This document shows positions 16,076-23,302 of a stretch of DNA of 64,000 nt, piece after piece. Every line of letters begins with the position of its first letter. Positions within the stretch are counted from its first letter, which is position 1. The position numbers were made by a program, and so were the translations under genes. Where the stretch lies: positions 62,001-126,000 of the forward strand of contig CAXNMJ010000006.1 of assembly GCA_964203655.1 (NCBI GenBank), read 5' to 3'. Source of the DNA: BACL27 sp947488385 (GTDB lineage Bacteria; Actinomycetota; Acidimicrobiia; Acidimicrobiales; Ilumatobacteraceae). The notes under the pieces were generated by a model. That model was not told the DNA's origin, did not search any database, and saw only the letters and a program-made list of their open reading frames with translations.

Positions 16076-17287
16076 ATGCAGCGTGTTGCGGTCATCTCAA
16101 TGCACACTTCACCTTTGGCCCAGCCAGGTGTGGGTGACGGCGGCGGCATGAATGTTTATGTCCGTGAGCTTGTCTCGGCAATGGCGCAAAAAAGCATGCA
16201 GTGCACAACATATACGCGTGCGTGGCGAGAAGGTTTACCAAAAGTTGTTGAGGTTGAACCGAATCACAAAATTGTCCATATCGAAGCAGGCAGTTTTGAT
16301 CTTTCTAAAGACGAGTTACTTGACGTTGTAGATCTGTTCACCCAGCGCGTTGCAGATCACATTGAAGAATCTGGTGGCGCCGATGTTTTGCACGCAAATT
16401 ATTGGCTCTCGGGTCTTGTTGGTCATCGCCTCAAGCACCAACTTGGTTTGCCGTTGGTTACTACTTTTCATACTTTGGCTCGCGTCAAATCTCTTGGTGG
16501 CGACACCGAGTCGGTCGTCCGTGAGCGCGCCGAGCTTGAGATCATCGGTTGCGCAGATGCAATCTGCGTTAGTTGTCCCGAAGAGTTGAGTCAGTTTCGG
16601 GCGCTATATGGTCAGTCGCCAGGTGTCGTCAATGTTGCTTCGCCGGGTGTAGCTACTGCATTTTTCTCACCCGGAGATCGACAAGGTGCTCGTCGAGCAT
16701 TGAAGTGGGGCAACAAACCGTTGTTGTTGTTCGTTGGTCGCATTCAACCGCTCAAGGGTGTTGATGTTGCCGTGCAAACTTTGGCCAAATTAGAAAATCA
16801 AGATGCAGAATTGATGGTCGTTGGTGGCGCGAGTGGCTCATTTGGTTCGAGCGAATCGAATCATGTGCGCAAGTTGATCTCAGATCTTGGTCTAACTGGT
16901 CGCGTTCACTTTGTTGAACCGCAACCTCACCATTTGTTGTCAACTTTTTATCGCGCAGCCGATGTTGTCTTGGTGCCTTCTCGCAGTGAGAGTTTTGGTT
17001 TGGTTGCACTTGAAGCGGCAGCGTGTGGAATACCAGTGGTGGCAAGCGCCGTGGGTGGACTTTTAAATTTGATCGAGCATGAGCGAACCGGATTCTTGGT
17101 GAAGAATCGCAATGCTGAGTCTTTTGCAAAACATGTTGATCAGTTATTGGCAGATCCATTTCTAAGTTTGACGATCGGCAATAACGCAGCCCAGCGAGCC
17201 AAGAATTATTCGTGGTCGTCAACAGCCGACAGCGTTATCGGTGTTTATGAAGCTCTTCGGGTCGGCCAACTAGTCGCTTGCTCGTAA
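16076..17287 (+). CDS. mshA: D-inositol-3-phosphate glycosyltransferase, MshA-like
   Basis: A 403-residue GT4 glycosyltransferase. The N-terminal signature SMHTSPLAQPGVGDGGGMNV is that of MshA, which adds N-acetylglucosamine to inositol 3-phosphate in the first step of mycothiol synthesis. The C-terminal Rossmann domain has FVGRIQPLKGVD and the EX7E-type donor site SRSESFGLVALEAAACG. A YbjN-family gene follows after 4 nt, the usual actinobacterial neighbour of mshA. A TAGGTT element lies 10 nt before the ATG. The remaining msh genes are not in the window, so assignment rests on sequence and the ybjN neighbour. Confidence 0.87.
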   Translation: MQRVAVISMHTSPLAQPGVGDGGGMNVYVRELVSAMAQKSMQCTTYTRAWREGLPKVVEVEPNHKIVHIEAGSFDLSKDELLDVVDLFTQRVADHIEESGGADVLHANYWLSGLVGHRLKHQLGLPLVTTFHTLARVKSLGGDTESVVRERAELEIIGCADAICVSCPEELSQFRALYGQSPGVVNVASPGVATAFFSPGDRQGARRALKWGNKPLLLFVGRIQPLKGVDVAVQTLAKLENQDAELMVVGGASGSFGSSESNHVRKLISDLGLTGRVHFVEPQPHHLLSTFYRAADVVLVPSRSESFGLVALEAAACGIPVVASAVGGLLNLIEHERTGFLVKNRNAESFAKHVDQLLADPFLSLTIGNNAAQRAKNYSWSSTADSVIGVYEALRVGQLVACS

Positions 17288-17291
17288 TCTG

Positions 17292-17783
17292 ATGAGCGAT
17301 CTTTTTGATGATGCATCGCTCGCTCGAATTGAGCGCCAAATAGACGAGTGGCTCGGCCGAGCGAGGGCGAGCCATAAAAACATTTTGGCGATTGATCGCG
17401 CCGAAGGGGACGAATTTCGGTGGTACGTGCGAATGTCTGGTGAAGAAAAAGACTTCACAACTATCTGGTTTACTCTCGGTCAACGAACTCTGCGCTATGA
17501 AACTTATGTCATGCCGGCACCCGAGCAAAACGAGACCTTGCTCTACGAAACAGTTTTACGTCGAAACGAAAAGTTGGTGGGTGCACACTTTTCAATTGGC
17601 CTTGAAGATGCAATTTATTTGCGGGGAGAAATCGGGCTACGCGCGCTAAACGAGTCTGAACTAGATCGCATTATTGGCACGCTCTATGCAACTGTTGAGT
17701 TGGTTTTTTGGCCACTTTTAGAAATTGGTTATGCCAAGGCTGCGGCTCTGCGCACACAACGAAATAGCACTCGGACTGCTTAA
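17292..17783 (+). CDS. YbjN-domain protein
   Basis: A 163-residue soluble protein matching the actinobacterial YbjN/type III secretion chaperone-like fold: a helical N-terminus (ARIERQIDEWLGRA), a beta-rich middle (TIWFTLGQRTLRYETYVMPAPEQNE) and a C-terminal dimer helix. It starts 4 nt after mshA and is likely co-transcribed. In many mycothiol-producing bacteria a YbjN gene follows mshA, but its biochemical role is unknown. Confidence 0.75.
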   Translation: MSDLFDDASLARIERQIDEWLGRARASHKNILAIDRAEGDEFRWYVRMSGEEKDFTTIWFTLGQRTLRYETYVMPAPEQNETLLYETVLRRNEKLVGAHFSIGLEDAIYLRGEIGLRALNESELDRIIGTLYATVELVFWPLLEIGYAKAAALRTQRNSTRTA

Positions 17784-17846
17784 CGTTTGGGGAAGTCGTG
17801 TGGCGGTTCGAGTGCGTCTAACTAGCCTGACTGCCGTGGGCACAAA

Positions 17847-18638
17847 ATGAGTCAGTCAACTCTTTGCATCATTGGTGGCGGCAACATGGGCTCAGCTCTA
17901 GTCAGGGGTCTGCTCGCGGGCGGATTTGACGAAACGCAACTAACAATTGTCGAAAAAGATTCGAGTCAGATTGCTGCTTTAAAAAATCAGTTTTCAAAAG
18001 TTGTTATCACAACTCAGTTACCCAAGTGTGATTCGGTTGTGTTGGCGATCAAGCCATCAGAAGTAGTTGGTGTCTGTCAAACTTTGAGTGCGTCAGGCGC
18101 GAAGCAGATACTTTCTATTGCCGCTGGTGTAAAAATCTCGACGATTGAAAAAGCAACAGGCGGCACCGTTGCAGTTGTTCGGGCAATGCCAAACACTCCG
18201 GCGCTAATCGGTCAAGGTGCGTCGGCGATGTCAATAAGTTCAACGTGCAACGCTGAAAACGCCAAGTGGGCAAAGCAGATTTTGTTGAGCGTCGGTACGG
18301 TCGTTGAAGTACAAGAAGATTTGCTCGATGCTGTCACTGGACTTTCAGGAAGCGGACCCGCCTATATTTTTCTTTTGGCTGAGGCATTAATTGCTGCAGG
18401 TACGCAACAAGGTTTGTCGCCTCAAGTTTCAAACGAGTTGGTTCGACAGTTGTTAGTTGGTTCTGCATTATTGCTTGCAGAAAGTTCTGACAGTCCGTCT
18501 CAGTTGAGAAAAAATGTAACTTCGCCGAATGGCACGACAGCAGCAGGGATTGCCGAACTCGAAGGCAAACACTTCTCGCAGATTATCTCTGATGCGGTCA
18601 ATGCTGCAACTACTCGCAGCAAAGAATTGGGCAAGTAA
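17847..18638 (+). CDS. proC: Pyrroline-5-carboxylate reductase
   Basis: A 263-residue ProC, the NAD(P)H-dependent last step of proline synthesis. The dinucleotide-binding loop is IGGGNMGSALVRGLL at the N-terminus. Conserved RAMPNTPALIGQG and the C-terminal signature DAVTGLSGSGPAYIF with TSPNGTTAAGI are intact. Length is normal. A TAGCCT element lies about 18 nt upstream, implying a short leader. It is separated from the following SAM hydrolase by a 196-nt region with its own promoter. Confidence 0.94.
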   Translation: MSQSTLCIIGGGNMGSALVRGLLAGGFDETQLTIVEKDSSQIAALKNQFSKVVITTQLPKCDSVVLAIKPSEVVGVCQTLSASGAKQILSIAAGVKISTIEKATGGTVAVVRAMPNTPALIGQGASAMSISSTCNAENAKWAKQILLSVGTVVEVQEDLLDAVTGLSGSGPAYIFLLAEALIAAGTQQGLSPQVSNELVRQLLVGSALLLAESSDSPSQLRKNVTSPNGTTAAGIAELEGKHFSQIISDAVNAATTRSKELGK

Positions 18639-18667
18639 ATTAGCGAAAGTTTTCTCATGAATATTGT

Positions 18668-18694
18668 TTGACACGGTTGTTTTGTGTCTAAAGT
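18668..18694 (+). promoter_or_regulatory. Putative promoter of the SAM-hydrolase leader
   Basis: TTGACA at 18668-18673 and TAAAGT at 18689-18694, separated by 15 bp (16 bp if TTTGAC is taken as the -35). Transcription would start near 18700, leaving about 135 nt of leader before the ATG at 18835. This is one of the few leadered genes in a region where many starts look leaderless. Confidence 0.5.
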
Positions 18695-18696
18695 GA

Positions 18697-18834
18697 GACT
18701 TAGAAATGTCGCAAGATCACCGGACGGGGTAACCCCCCAACTGGGAGTCGCGCTCGAAAGAGTTGCGCCGTTTGAGCCGGTGCCGTCGGGGGGTTGGCAC
18801 CGGCTCTTACGTTTCTCAGTATCGTGAGACACCC
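18697..18834 (+). ncRNA. Structured 5' leader, riboswitch-like, before SAM hydrolase
   Basis: A GC-rich leader with several pairings. CCGG (18720-18723) can pair with CTGG (18741-18744) and GGGG with CCCC around a TAA loop. CGC-CTC-GAAA-GAG-GCG forms a GNRA hairpin near 18750-18767. A strong terminator-type hairpin follows at 18774-18806. AACCCCCC (18731-18738) is complementary to GGGGGGTT (18788-18795) in the terminator loop, allowing a pseudoknot or an alternative fold. This is the architecture of a transcription-attenuating riboswitch. I could not match it to SAM-I, SAM-II, SAM-IV or SAH classes. The ligand is unknown; a SAM-related compound would suit the downstream gene. Confidence 0.55.
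18774..18806 (+). terminator. Terminator-type hairpin inside the SAM-hydrolase leader
   Basis: Perfect 11-bp stem GAGCCGGTGCC (18774-18784) / GGCACCGGCTC (18796-18806) with an 11-nt G-rich loop. The following TTACGTTTCTC is only moderately U-rich. It sits 28 nt before the start codon and after the promoter, so it acts within this leader rather than at the end of proC. Confidence 0.6.
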
Positions 18835-19728
18835 ATGGTCGCAAAATATTCAACTGTTTCTTTTTTGTCCGACTATGGAACTCAGGATGAATTTGTTGGT
18901 GTTGTAAAAAGTGTGATTTATGAAATCGCGCCACACACTCGTGTCGTTGACCTAACTCATGAGATTGAGCCGTTCGATGTGCGGTCAGGTTCATTGTCTT
19001 TGGCCCGCTGTGTTTCTTATGTCGCGAGCGGAGTAGTGCTTGCAGTTGTAGATCCGGGTGTCGGGTCGGCGCGTCGGGCCGTGGCGGTTGAAGTCGCCGA
19101 CGGCAAAGGTGTATTCGTTGGTCCAGATAACGGATTGTTGGCGATGGCGATTGCTTTGGCAGGTGGCGCGGGCAGAGCAGTTTGTTTGACAAACACCGAA
19201 TATCACTTGGCGAGTCCTGGCGAAACCTTTGCGGGCCGAGATATTTTTGCTCCGGTCGCGGCGCATCTTTGTAACGGGGTCGACTTAAGCGAGTTTGGTG
19301 AGTTGATTGATCCCGCGTTGTTGTTGCCGGGCGTTGTGCCATTGCCACGCGAAGAAAAAGGTGCATTGCACGGTGAAGTCACTTGGGTAGACCGATTTGG
19401 AAACTGTCAGCTGAACATTGGGCCAGATGAAGTTGCATCTTTTGGTGAGGTGATGCGAGTTGAAATTGGTTCGCTGGCAAATGCGACAAACGCATCGACT
19501 CCGAAAGAAGTGCGGTCATTAAAAGTTGTTCGGTCTTATGATCAAATCGGCAGCGGCCTCGGACTTGTTGTCGACTCGTATGGAATGCTTTCGCTCTGTG
19601 TTGACCGAGGCTCGGCTGCGAGAGAATTAAGTATTGGTCAGGGAGACCTCGTGGTACTTTCACCGCTTAGCGCGACGGAACTGCCAAATACGATCACCAC
19701 GTCGGTGAAGATTGCCCCAAAGCGATAA
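18835..19728 (+). CDS. SAM hydroxide adenosyltransferase (SAM hydrolase, DUF62 family)
   Basis: A 297-residue member of the SAM hydrolase/chlorinase family, which splits SAM to adenosine and methionine using water as nucleophile. The N-terminal active-site strand FLSDYGTQDEFVGVVK contains the conserved Asp pair. VDPGVGS and FVGPDNGLL are the core signature, and WVDRFGNCQLNI lies in the C-terminal domain. Without halide-pocket residues being testable here, hydrolase is the default. I chose ATG 18835; the frame is open back to 18763 but that part is the leader. Physiological role in bacteria is poorly known; the leader implies ligand-dependent expression. Confidence 0.88.
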   Translation: MVAKYSTVSFLSDYGTQDEFVGVVKSVIYEIAPHTRVVDLTHEIEPFDVRSGSLSLARCVSYVASGVVLAVVDPGVGSARRAVAVEVADGKGVFVGPDNGLLAMAIALAGGAGRAVCLTNTEYHLASPGETFAGRDIFAPVAAHLCNGVDLSEFGELIDPALLLPGVVPLPREEKGALHGEVTWVDRFGNCQLNIGPDEVASFGEVMRVEIGSLANATNASTPKEVRSLKVVRSYDQIGSGLGLVVDSYGMLSLCVDRGSAARELSIGQGDLVVLSPLSATELPNTITTSVKIAPKR

Positions 19729-19738
19729 AGTTCAAATA

Positions 19739-19822
19739 ATGCGACCTGCTACTACTTTGACAGTCGGACTCTTACTCGCAGTGATCTTTATTGCGGGATT
19801 GATTTCAATCGTTGGTCGTTGA
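19739..19822 (+). CDS. 27-residue single-helix membrane microprotein (candidate)
   Basis: ATG to TGA encoding 27 residues: a short polar start (MRPATT), a continuous hydrophobic stretch of about 18 residues ending IAGLISIV, and a terminal Gly-Arg. This is a textbook single transmembrane segment. It starts 10 nt after the SAM hydrolase stop on the same strand and overlaps the last 18 nt of the convergent membrane-protein frame. No clear Shine-Dalgarno is visible. Unrecognised; it could be a real microprotein or chance. Confidence 0.4.
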   Translation: MRPATTLTVGLLLAVIFIAGLISIVGR

Positions 19823-20636
19823 GTTTTTGGCTTCGAGTCGAGTCGAGTTAGTTGCAACCAAGAATCCAAGAAACAAGAAACAAAGTCCGACTAAAAGAGT
19901 TACAGCGAAAGCTCGGTCTTTGCCGAGACGGCCGGCGAGAGTGCCACTGGCAGAGAGAACGAGTGTGCCCGCTGCGATCAAGACATTGCCGAATGCCAGA
20001 CGGCGCGGTGAGAGCACCGTGCGCAATGGATGCTGATTTCAAATTTGGTGCTTTGAATTTCAATACACGCCAGGTTGACCAGATGGCGCCAACGATTATT
20101 ACAAGTGCAGGTACGCCAGAGCCGACAGCAGCCATGATTCTTGGCAGTACTCCAAACAGTTCGCGTGCAGCAGGGAACTCGCCGTCAATGATTTCGCGTT
20201 TAGTTGGTGCGACCATGATGACTCCGGCACTGAACGCACTGAGCACAGTCAGTGCAGTTCGAAGATGATCGGCAATTTTTTTATTGACAAGTAAATAAAT
20301 TGTTCCGAGTGCCAACCATGCGACGTTGAGTACCGCGCCCGCCAGGAAAAAAACTCGAAAGGCGAACATCGACCATCCAGTTGCTTCGGCCCACCAAAGT
20401 GCAGCAGAGCCAATTGTGAATAACGCCATAGCGATTGTCCAAGCCAATTCGTGTGGTTGATTTCGACGATGCCATCGGTCAAAGGTGCTCAGCGAAAAAG
20501 CCACGGCCACAAGGGTTGCTCCGCCGGCGAGTGCTGAATTCGTCTGGTTGACGGCACTAAAGATTTGGGTTTCAAGCACGCCTGCACGATAACGGGGTAT
20601 CAGAATTTCGTAATTTAACTTTGTGAATTTATGCAC
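19805..20636 (-). pseudogene. Polytopic membrane protein gene broken by a frameshift
   Basis: Two overlapping minus-strand frames give one continuous membrane protein. The first (from upstream to about 20035) has five to six hydrophobic helices, ending WSTWRVLKFKAPNLKSA. It then degenerates into Arg/Ser/Gln-rich sequence. The second frame (to 19805) resumes with LSPRRLAFGNVLIAAGT and LLVGLCFLFLGFLVATN, two more elements of the same character. A single extra base near 20030-20040 explains the break. The true start may be GTG at 20579, since codons before it overlap the rex operator. Family not recognised. A sequencing error is a real alternative to decay. Confidence 0.6.
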
Positions 20637-20638
20637 TT
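20621..20638 (+). promoter_or_regulatory. Rex operator-like site upstream of rex
   Basis: TTGTGAA-TTTA-TGCACTT at 20621-20638, compared with the Rex consensus TTGTGAA-n4-TTCACAA. The left half is perfect and the right half matches 4 of 7. It ends 5 bp before the TACCCT promoter element (20644-20649), itself 6 nt from the rex ATG, so Rex would be autoregulatory and might also affect the divergent membrane gene. Confidence 0.6.
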
Positions 20639-20655
20639 AGCCCTACCCTGAGAAC

Positions 20656-21345
20656 ATGACACAACTTCAGCGACGCAGAATCCCCGACGCAGCCGTTACT
20701 CGTTTGCCGGTCTACTTGCAAATCTTAAATAATTTGCACGCAACAAATGTTCTGCGTTTTTCGAGCGACGAACTTGCAGTTCTCGCGGGCGTCAATGCCG
20801 CCAAAGTTAGAAAAGACTTGTCGTACCTCGGCAGTTACGGAACTCGAGGTGTTGGTTATGAAGTTACATATTTGATTCACCAGATCAAGCGCGAACTTGG
20901 ATTATTGCGTGAATGGAATGTTGTAGTCATTGGCGCGGGCAACTTAGGTTGCGCGCTTGCAAAATTTGGTGGTTTTACCCCACGCGGATTTCCGGTGGTG
21001 GGCATTGTTGACAATGATCCAAAAAAGATTGGCCAGACAACTGGATCATTAACAATTGGCGATGTAAAGAATCTCAGCAAGATCGTTCGCGATTTGAAAG
21101 TGACGATAGGTGCGATCACGACTTCCACCACGGCTGCGCAATCAGCGGTCGATGCTTTAGTTGATGCGGGTGTTGCATCAATTTTGAATTTTGCACCAAT
21201 TGTTTTGGCGACTCCGAGCAGCGTGTCGGTTCGAAATGTTGATCTCGGGGTTGAGTTGCAGATTTTGAGTTATTACGAACAGATGCGAACTGAGCAAACC
21301 GAAGGTTTGAAGCCTCAGCAAAAGTCGAATCCAGTTACTGTTTAA
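20656..21345 (+). CDS. rex: Redox-sensing transcriptional repressor Rex
   Basis: A 229-residue Rex. The N-terminal winged helix carries LPVYLQILNNL and the recognition helix region NAAKVRKDLSYLGSYGTRGVGY. The NAD(H)-binding Rossmann domain has VIGAGNLGCAL (GAGNLG at 93-98), GIVDNDPKKIG and FAPIVL. Rex senses NADH/NAD+ and represses respiratory and fermentative genes at low NADH. Its position about 4 kb from the bc/complex I block makes those plausible targets, although I found no good Rex site in front of either nuo cluster. The start is leaderless-type (TACCCT then 6 nt). Confidence 0.95.
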   Translation: MTQLQRRRIPDAAVTRLPVYLQILNNLHATNVLRFSSDELAVLAGVNAAKVRKDLSYLGSYGTRGVGYEVTYLIHQIKRELGLLREWNVVVIGAGNLGCALAKFGGFTPRGFPVVGIVDNDPKKIGQTTGSLTIGDVKNLSKIVRDLKVTIGAITTSTTAAQSAVDALVDAGVASILNFAPIVLATPSSVSVRNVDLGVELQILSYYEQMRTEQTEGLKPQQKSNPVTV

Positions 21346-21391
21346 TTCTTGTTTTAAGGGCCGTCTTAGTTGACGCGCCTAACCTAAGAGT

Positions 21392-22006
21392 GTGCGTCAA
21401 CTACTGAACCCAAGATTGTGGATGGCTCTTGGGGTGCTGCTTTTTGTGGCTCTCTTGCTGAGGTTTGTTACTTGTGGTGATTGCTTTGGTGGTGCAGATG
21501 GTGGAGAGTCAATCTCGGCAAATGTCGAAAAGAACATTGAAACCGTGGCTCTTGTTTCAACTTTTTCTCAAAGCGAGGGTTGGCGAATAGAAAATGGTCG
21601 AACTATTGGTGAAGCATCGGCTGCACTCGATGATGGTCGGATCATTTTCATTGCGGCAGATACACCTGGGCAAAATAGTTGCACAGACCTCGCTGCTCGC
21701 TCAGGCTGTGTTTTTTTGGCAAACATGTTTGGTGACTCGGTAATGTGGTTTGCCTTGATAGACACGAACGGTGAAAAGCCGACGCGTGTGCTTGAACTGC
21801 CAAGTTTGGTTGACATGCTCGATTCAGGTAGTCGCGGAGTTCTAGCCAATGGCTGGATTGTTCGTCTCGCCAATGGAGTCAAAAAAACTTGCGGTGAAGA
21901 TACCGGCACTTTGCGCGACTTTATAAATAGCTATGCACCAGACAAAAGCATCGCAAAGTTGAACTTGATCTCTGATCAAGTCGACGAAGTTGTCTGTACT
22001 GGTTAG
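21392..22006 (+). CDS. Unknown secreted or membrane-anchored protein
   Basis: A 204-residue protein with one N-terminal hydrophobic helix (about 10-26), then an exported domain. Cysteines occur in a close pair just after the helix (TCGDCFGG) and in later pairs (NSCTDLAARSGCVF; KTCGE; VVCTG), suggesting disulphides outside the cytoplasm. No family recognised. Start is GTG at 21392, 6 nt after TAACCT, a leaderless arrangement. It converges on the geranylgeranyl-reductase-like gene with a 3-nt gap. Confidence 0.6.
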   Translation: MRQLLNPRLWMALGVLLFVALLLRFVTCGDCFGGADGGESISANVEKNIETVALVSTFSQSEGWRIENGRTIGEASAALDDGRIIFIAADTPGQNSCTDLAARSGCVFLANMFGDSVMWFALIDTNGEKPTRVLELPSLVDMLDSGSRGVLANGWIVRLANGVKKTCGEDTGTLRDFINSYAPDKSIAKLNLISDQVDEVVCTG

Positions 22007-22009
22007 TTC

Positions 22010-23302
22010 TTAAGCGTTGGGGTAGAGCCGGACAATGGCTGCGGCTGCTTTATATGCGGCCTCGGCAGGACCCAATTCATCTGGTCGCAAAAGATTTGCC
22101 ATTATTCGCAATACCCATTCCATGAGAGTGCGACTGTGGATTCCGACTCGAGAGAGTTCGCGCATTAGGGCTGGTCTACCGATTATTCGCGCGAACAATC
22201 TTGCGACTTTAAAGTATTGCCCGTACTCATCTTCGACGAGTTGTTCGTAGCGTTTCAATGCCATCGCATCTCCCGAAGTCAATGCATCATGAATTACATC
22301 GGCCGCCATATGTGCGGTTTCGTATGCATAGTCAATACCTTCACCATTAAATGGGTTGACGCTTCCGGCAGCGTCACCAATCACGATGTGAGTTGGTCCA
22401 ACTTTTGGACCAACTGATCCGCCCATTGGAATCTTTCCACTCGTTGCTTTGCACTCTGGCTTGGTTGGGTCTATCTCCCAACGATCCGCGACCATGTGCG
22501 CGTATGAATCCAGCAAGTTCGAAGTGTTGACGTCTTTGAAGTTTTTGAAAGTTGAAAGCAGGCCGACGCCAATATTTATTGTGCCGTCGCCAACTGGAAA
22601 GATCCATCCATATCCGGGCATTGACTTTCCGTTGCGGTCTTTGACATCTAATGCCGATTCAATCCACGGCTCTTGATGTCTTGGACTCTGCCAATAAGTG
22701 CGGATTGCAGTGCCGTAGGGCCATGCTCTTTCGCGCGATGTGCCCATGCTGCGACCAAAGCGCGAATTAGCACCGTCGGCAATCACTACGTAGTCGGCAT
22801 GCAGAGCAACTGTCGTGTTGTTTTCTTTATTCGTGATCATTGCACCGCGTACACAACCTTTTTCCATGATTGGTGCAACCGCTTCGTGTTCTTCTAGCAA
22901 TTTAGCTCCAGCGTTTTGAGCATTTCGAGCGACCATCATGTCAAGTTCGCGACGACGCACGACGTAGCCATAACGCGGATAAATCGGATGAGTTGGCCAT
23001 TGCAGCTCGAGCTCTTTGCCGTGCGCAGTTGCGCGAAGACCCTCGTAGCGATGGAATCTTTCAAGCTGCGTACTCAAACCCATGTCACCAAGTTCTTTTA
23101 CAGCTCGCGGCGTTAGCCCATCGCCGCATGTTTTTTCGCGGGGAAATTTTTTGCGTTCAACGATTGTTACATCGTGACCATGTTTTGCCAACCAGTAGCC
23201 GGCGGCCGAACCTGCTGGACCTCCACCGATGACGAGAACTTCTGTGCGAAGTACTTTTGTTACTTCGCTTGTTAGATCGAGGGGTTTGATCTCAGTTTCG
23301 AT
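22010..23302 (-). CDS. Geranylgeranyl reductase family flavoprotein (no normal start codon)
   Basis: FAD-dependent oxidoreductase of the geranylgeranyl reductase family, which saturates prenyl chains of menaquinone or lipids. The FAD-binding loop VLVIGGGPAGSAAGYW is encoded at about 23195-23245, and later motifs are CGDGLTPRAVKELG, VIADGANSRFGR and IVIGDAAGSVNPFNGEGIDYA. Between the TAA that ends the upstream cytochrome c gene (23305-23303) and the FAD loop there is no ATG, GTG, TTG or CTG in frame; the first codon after that TAA is ATC, and a GGA lies about 6 nt before it. The TTG at 23191 would delete half of the Rossmann motif. Menaquinone side-chain reduction would fit the respiratory context. 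Confidence 0.8.
   Translation of the reverse strand: METEIKPLDLTSEVTKVLRTEVLVIGGGPAGSAAGYWLAKHGHDVTIVERKKFPREKTCGDGLTPRAVKELGDMGLSTQLERFHRYEGLRATAHGKELELQWPTHPIYPRYGYVVRRRELDMMVARNAQNAGAKLLEEHEAVAPIMEKGCVRGAMITNKENNTTVALHADYVVIADGANSRFGRSMGTSRERAWPYGTAIRTYWQSPRHQEPWIESALDVKDRNGKSMPGYGWIFPVGDGTINIGVGLLSTFKNFKDVNTSNLLDSYAHMVADRWEIDPTKPECKATSGKIPMGGSVGPKVGPTHIVIGDAAGSVNPFNGEGIDYAYETAHMAADVIHDALTSGDAMALKRYEQLVEDEYGQYFKVARLFARIIGRPALMRELSRVGIHSRTLMEWVLRIMANLLRPDELGPAEAAYKAAAAIVRLYPNA

Noticed and set aside
18697..18834. Assignment of the SAM-hydrolase leader to a known SAM or SAH riboswitch class
   Set aside because: The conserved core strings of SAM-I, SAM-II, SAM-IV and SAH riboswitches were not found; only a generic riboswitch-like architecture can be supported.
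20413..20425. Second Rex-like half-site (ATTGTGAATAACG)
   Set aside because: Only one half matches, there is no right arm, and it lies inside membrane-protein coding sequence.
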